NCBI RefSeq assembly: GCF_900109355.1 | Contig: NZ_FOBF01000032.1 | Coordinates: forward strand, 1 to 64,000 | Reading direction: 5' to 3' | DNA length: 64,000 bases | From: Nonomuraea pusilla | GTDB lineage: Bacteria > Actinomycetota > Actinomycetes > Streptosporangiales > Streptosporangiaceae | In this document: positions 61,522 to 64,000 of the stretch, in pieces | Numbering within the stretch: the stretch's first letter is position 1 | Layout of the letters: each line of letters opens with the position of its first letter | Notes under the pieces: generated by a model | Seen by the model: only the letters and a program-made list of their open reading frames with translations | What the model was told of the DNA's origin: nothing | Database searches by the model: none | Position numbers and translations under genes: made by a program

Positions 61522-61974
61522 ATGACTCACCTGGAACCACTTCTAGACTCCGCTGGCCGAGAGGGCATCGGGAAGTTCGTGGTTGGCGCCGTCATTCACT
61601 CCGCAGGCCAAGTACTGATCCTGCGCCGGTCGACCAGCGACAGTTATTTGCCCGGTATCGAAGAGTTGCCGTCCGGCGGTGTCGAGCCGGGCGAAGACCT
61701 CATGACGGCCCTGGCCCGCGAACTGGGCGAGGAGATCGGCTGGACGGGACCGCTCTCCACCGACCCGGGGTTCGTCGCGACCTTCGACTACGTCACCGGA
61801 TCAGGGCGCAGAGCCAGGCAATACACCTTCTCTGTCGCGTATCGCGGGCAGTCGATCGCCTTGTCAGCGGAGCACACCTCGCACCGATGGATCCACCCGG
61901 TCGAGGCGGGCGACTCCGACCTCACGGTAGAGAGCGCCCAGACGATCCGAGAGTGGGCGGAGAAGCACTCCTAG
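61522..61974 (+). CDS. NUDIX hydrolase
   Basis: A 150-aa NUDIX pyrophosphohydrolase. The box G-x5-E-x7-REL-x-EE-x-G is complete: Gly52, Glu58, Arg66, Glu67, Glu70, Glu71 and Gly73 in GGVEPGEDLMTALARELGEE, so it should bind Mg and cleave a nucleoside diphosphate derivative. The substrate cannot be read from sequence. The TAG stop (61972-61974) is part of the CTAG target site duplicated by the neighbouring IS5 element, yet the gene remains whole. It appears to be transcribed alone. Confidence 0.9.
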   Translation: MTHLEPLLDSAGREGIGKFVVGAVIHSAGQVLILRRSTSDSYLPGIEELPSGGVEPGEDLMTALARELGEEIGWTGPLSTDPGFVATFDYVTGSGRRARQYTFSVAYRGQSIALSAEHTSHRWIHPVEAGDSDLTVESAQTIREWAEKHS

Positions 61975-62875
61975 AGCATGTCTTCAAAGGTCATAACCAA
62001 AGCAGGAGAGAAGCGATGGTGACCGCGGCGGTGTAGGAGGTCGCCGTCTTGTCGTAGCGAGTGGCGAGGCCCCGGAACTGCTTGAGCCGGTTGGAACAGC
62101 GTTCCACCACGTTGCGGCGTCGGTAGATGGTGCGGTCGAAGGCGGGCGGCCGTCCGCCGCGGCTGCCGCGCCGTAAGCGGCCTGCGACCTGGTCAGCCCG
62201 CTCCGGGATGGTGTGGCTGATGCCGCGCCGTCGCAGATAGGCACGGATCGCTCGGGAGCTGTAGCCCTTGTCGGCCACGACATGGTCCGGGCGAGTGCGT
62301 GTCCGTCCAGGTCCCATGCGCGGGACCTGGACGGCGGCCAGCACCCTCGGGCAGTCGGGTGCAGTCGTTGACATTGCCGGCCGTGACGATGAAGGCCAAC
62401 GGCCGGCCCTGTCCGTCGCAGGCCAGGTGGATCTTGCTGGTCAGTCCGCCACGGGATCGTCCGAGGGCGTGATCCGGCGCCGTGCGGCCCCCCCTTTTCG
62501 GGCTCCGGCCGCGTGCTGGTGCGCCCGCACGATGGTGGAGTCCGCCGCGATCAGCCAGTCGATGTCACCAGCCGCGTCCGCGCGGGCCTGCACGGCCCGC
62601 AACATCGCGGTGAAGGTGCCGTCCAGCGCCCAGCGGCGGAAGCGGGTGTACAGCGACTGCCAGGAGCCATACCGTTCGGGCACGTCCCGCCAGGCACTAC
62701 CTGTACGGATCTTCCACACGATGCCGTTCAGCACCCGCCGGTCGTCCTCTCGTGGACGCCCCATCCGCCCGGCCGGGAGCAACCCCTTCAGGATCTCCCA
62801 CTCTTGGTCGGTCAGCTCATGACGGCGAATCACCCCGCCATGATGGCGCATCCTAGATCACTTTGAAGACAGTTC
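61975..62875 (-). mobile_element. IS5-family (IS427-group) element, 901 bp
   Basis: The element is flanked by CTAG duplications (61971-61974 and 62876-62879). Its ends share TGTCTTCAAAG in inverted orientation within imperfect terminal repeats. It contains a two-frame transposase with one additional frame error, so it is probably immobile unless helped in trans. Confidence 0.85.
61991..62851 (-). pseudogene. IS5-family transposase with programmed slip and an extra frameshift
   Basis: OrfA (62441-62851) has the N-terminal DUF4096 domain (LTDQEWEILKGLLPAGRMGR) and first Asp (WLIAADSTIVRAHQHAAG). An A4G7 run near 62490 is the usual slip site to the second frame, which reads DHALGRSRGGLTSKIHLACD and IVTAGNVNDCTRLPE. 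The reading then breaks: the rest (VLAAVQVPRMGPGRTRTRPD, then VVADKGYSSRAIRAYLRRRG) is in another frame. One extra base in a GGG run near 62344 explains this. A functional fusion protein is therefore unlikely. Confidence 0.85.
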
Positions 62876-62893
62876 CTAGGGACACGTTCGGGA

Positions 62894-63035
62894 GGAGGAG
62901 GCCACTCCGGAGGTGTCCGTTAGGGGAACCTCAACCGGACACCAGCACGCGCAGCAGCGGAGATCACGAAAGCACAGCTCGACAAGCCGCTCCCGCGTCT
63001 CAGATAGGTGGTCCGCGGAACTGTCCGATGGTGGG
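62894..63035. promoter_or_regulatory. Possible recombination (res-like) site upstream of the recombinase
   Basis: GGTGTCCGTT and AACCGGACACC form an imperfect inverted repeat at about 62916-62944, and TGTCCG recurs near 63023. Repeated short inverted motifs just upstream of a serine recombinase gene are typical of resolution sites. The pairing is imperfect and no crossover site is proven. Confidence 0.35.
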
Positions 63036-63058
63036 GGGCTGAACGGTACGGTGGGCGG

Positions 63059-63638
63059 GTGGGAGAACTCGTCGGCTACGCCAGATGCTCGACCGTCGCC
63101 CAAGACCTCACCGCCCAGCGCGAGATCCTCACCGGCCTCGGCGTCGCCGACGACCGGATCTACCTCGACTAGGGCCTGACCGGAACCAACCCGGGCCCGG
63201 CCCGGCCTCGACCAGGCCCTGGCGGCCGTCCGCTCCGGCGACACCCTGGTCGTCCCGAAACTCGACCGGCTCGCCCGATCCGTGCCCGACGCCCGAGACC
63301 TGGCGACACCCTGGTCGCCCGTGGTGTGCGTCTCTCCCTGGGCGGCAGCATCTACGATCCCGGCGACCCGATGTCCAAGATGTTCTTCAACATGCTGGCG
63401 TCTTCGCCGAGTTCGAAGCCGACCTGCTCAAGATGCGCACCCGTGAGGGCATGGCCATCGCCCGCTCCCGTGGCAGGCTCAAGGGCCGGCAGCCCAAGCT
63501 CACCCACCGGCAACAGGCCGAACTCCTCCGGATGCACGTACCGGCGAGTACACCATCGCCGAGCTCATGGAGGTCTTCTCCGTCGGTCGCGCCACCGTCT
63601 ACCGAGTGCTGGAGCGGATGCGGAGCACGAGCAGATGA
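63059..63638 (+). pseudogene. Decayed serine recombinase (resolvase/invertase family)
   Basis: The N-terminal start GELVGYARCSTVAQDLTAQR is correct, with the catalytic Ser in RCST. An in-frame TAG at 63170-63172 then interrupts DRIYLD*GLTGTN. After this, pieces in shifting frames read LDQALAAVRSGDTLVVPKLD, SLGGSIYDPGDPMSKMFFNM, FEADLLKMRTREGMAIARSR and a C-terminal helix-turn-helix. At least three indels and one nonsense codon make it inactive. Its last codons overlap the next ATG as ATGA. Confidence 0.85.
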
Positions 63639-64000
63639 GCTTCGGCAACTTCGCCCGCAAGGTGCGCGACCCCGCCCTGCCCCACCAGCGGCGGGTATCT
63701 GCGCTTCGCTCGTGCGTACAGCTCTATCGGCCGATCGGCTTCGAGGCGACCCTGAGTTTCCTGCACGCCAAAGCCGGGCCGTACCGCACCGATGAGGCCG
63801 CCCTGCTGCGGGCCCTGGCGATGCTGGAGACCAGCCGCTCGGCCTGGCAGGAGGCCAAGCACATCTACGCGGCCGCCCGACGAGAGGCCAAGCAACGCGG
63901 TCAGCGAAGCCCCTACCCCTACGACATCAATCCGTACACCCCGATGCACTGGTATGGAGCGCGCCGGGAGGCAGCATTGCATGCCGTGTTCTTCTGGCAC
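63635..64000 (+). CDS. Hypothetical protein, open at the right window edge
   Basis: 122 codons with no stop before the window ends. It begins MSFGNFARKVRDPALPHQRR and continues with ALRSCVQLYRPIGFEATLSF, LLRALAMLETSRSAWQEAKH and SPYPYDINPYTPMHWYGARR. It is helix-rich and coding in character. The ATG overlaps the recombinase stop (ATGA), so the two genes were probably once an operon. I do not recognise the family. The uninterrupted frame contrasts with the decayed recombinase before it. Confidence 0.7.
   Translation, partial: MSFGNFARKVRDPALPHQRRVSALRSCVQLYRPIGFEATLSFLHAKAGPYRTDEAALLRALAMLETSRSAWQEAKHIYAAARREAKQRGQRSPYPYDINPYTPMHWYGARREAALHAVFFWH

Noticed and set aside
1..64000. CRISPR arrays, rRNA and tRNA genes, riboswitches
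   Set aside because: No regularly spaced repeats, conserved rRNA blocks, tRNA-like cloverleaf ends or known riboswitch cores were noticed when reading; small RNAs cannot be excluded by eye.

Overview
The window is GC-rich throughout. It shows many GTG and TTG starts, start/stop overlaps of 1 to 4 nt, lipoprotein and Tat signals, and ECF, TetR, ROK, LacI and MarR regulators. This points to a soil actinomycete, perhaps Streptosporangiaceae; the genus is inference only. I saw no rRNA, tRNA or CRISPR array.

Layout. 1-1792: an IS4-family element cut by the window edge. 2093-9420: small regulator/enzyme units: an MFS exporter; a methyltransferase with TetR; an ECF41 sigma factor facing its carboxymuconolactone-decarboxylase/NmrA operon, with matching promoters on both sides; and a VOC gene facing TetR across a four-half-site operator. 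9491-21641: glycan locus A, a ROK regulator facing seven overlapping genes (solute-binding protein, two permeases, two Gfo/Idh/MocA oxidoreductases, a large secreted DUF4832/CBM protein, a DUF5107/TPR protein). 21673-26107: SDR/MarR, MFS and AsnC units, with remnants of an SDR and an AfsR-like regulator between them. 26114-27180: decayed fragments of a type II thioesterase, a biotin carboxylase and an EamA transporter.

27210-39692: glycan locus B, with a binding protein, two permeases, GH42, secreted GH5 and a phospholipase C-like protein, plus a ROK repressor facing a GH36 alpha-galactosidase across a near-perfect palindrome. 39708-47860: glycan locus C, with a class V PLP enzyme, binding protein, two permeases, a GH36-like enzyme, LacI and a six-hairpin glycosidase, with LacI-type palindromes at its head. 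Loci B and C look built to import and hydrolyse alpha- and beta-galactosides. Locus A may oxidise or cut a less usual glycan.

47900-64000: a mobile and decaying region. It holds Tn3 transposase scraps, a DUF5990 gene, a CPBP protease/TetR pair, a truncated cation diffusion facilitator, a frameshifted MFS gene and a DUF4132 gene flanked by 129-bp inverted repeats. One repeat copy is split by an IS701-family element carrying a passenger gene. Further on are a deleted IS256 transposase, a lipoprotein, a zinc metalloprotease, a NUDIX gene, a frameshifted IS5 element and a decayed serine recombinase followed by an open gene at the right edge.
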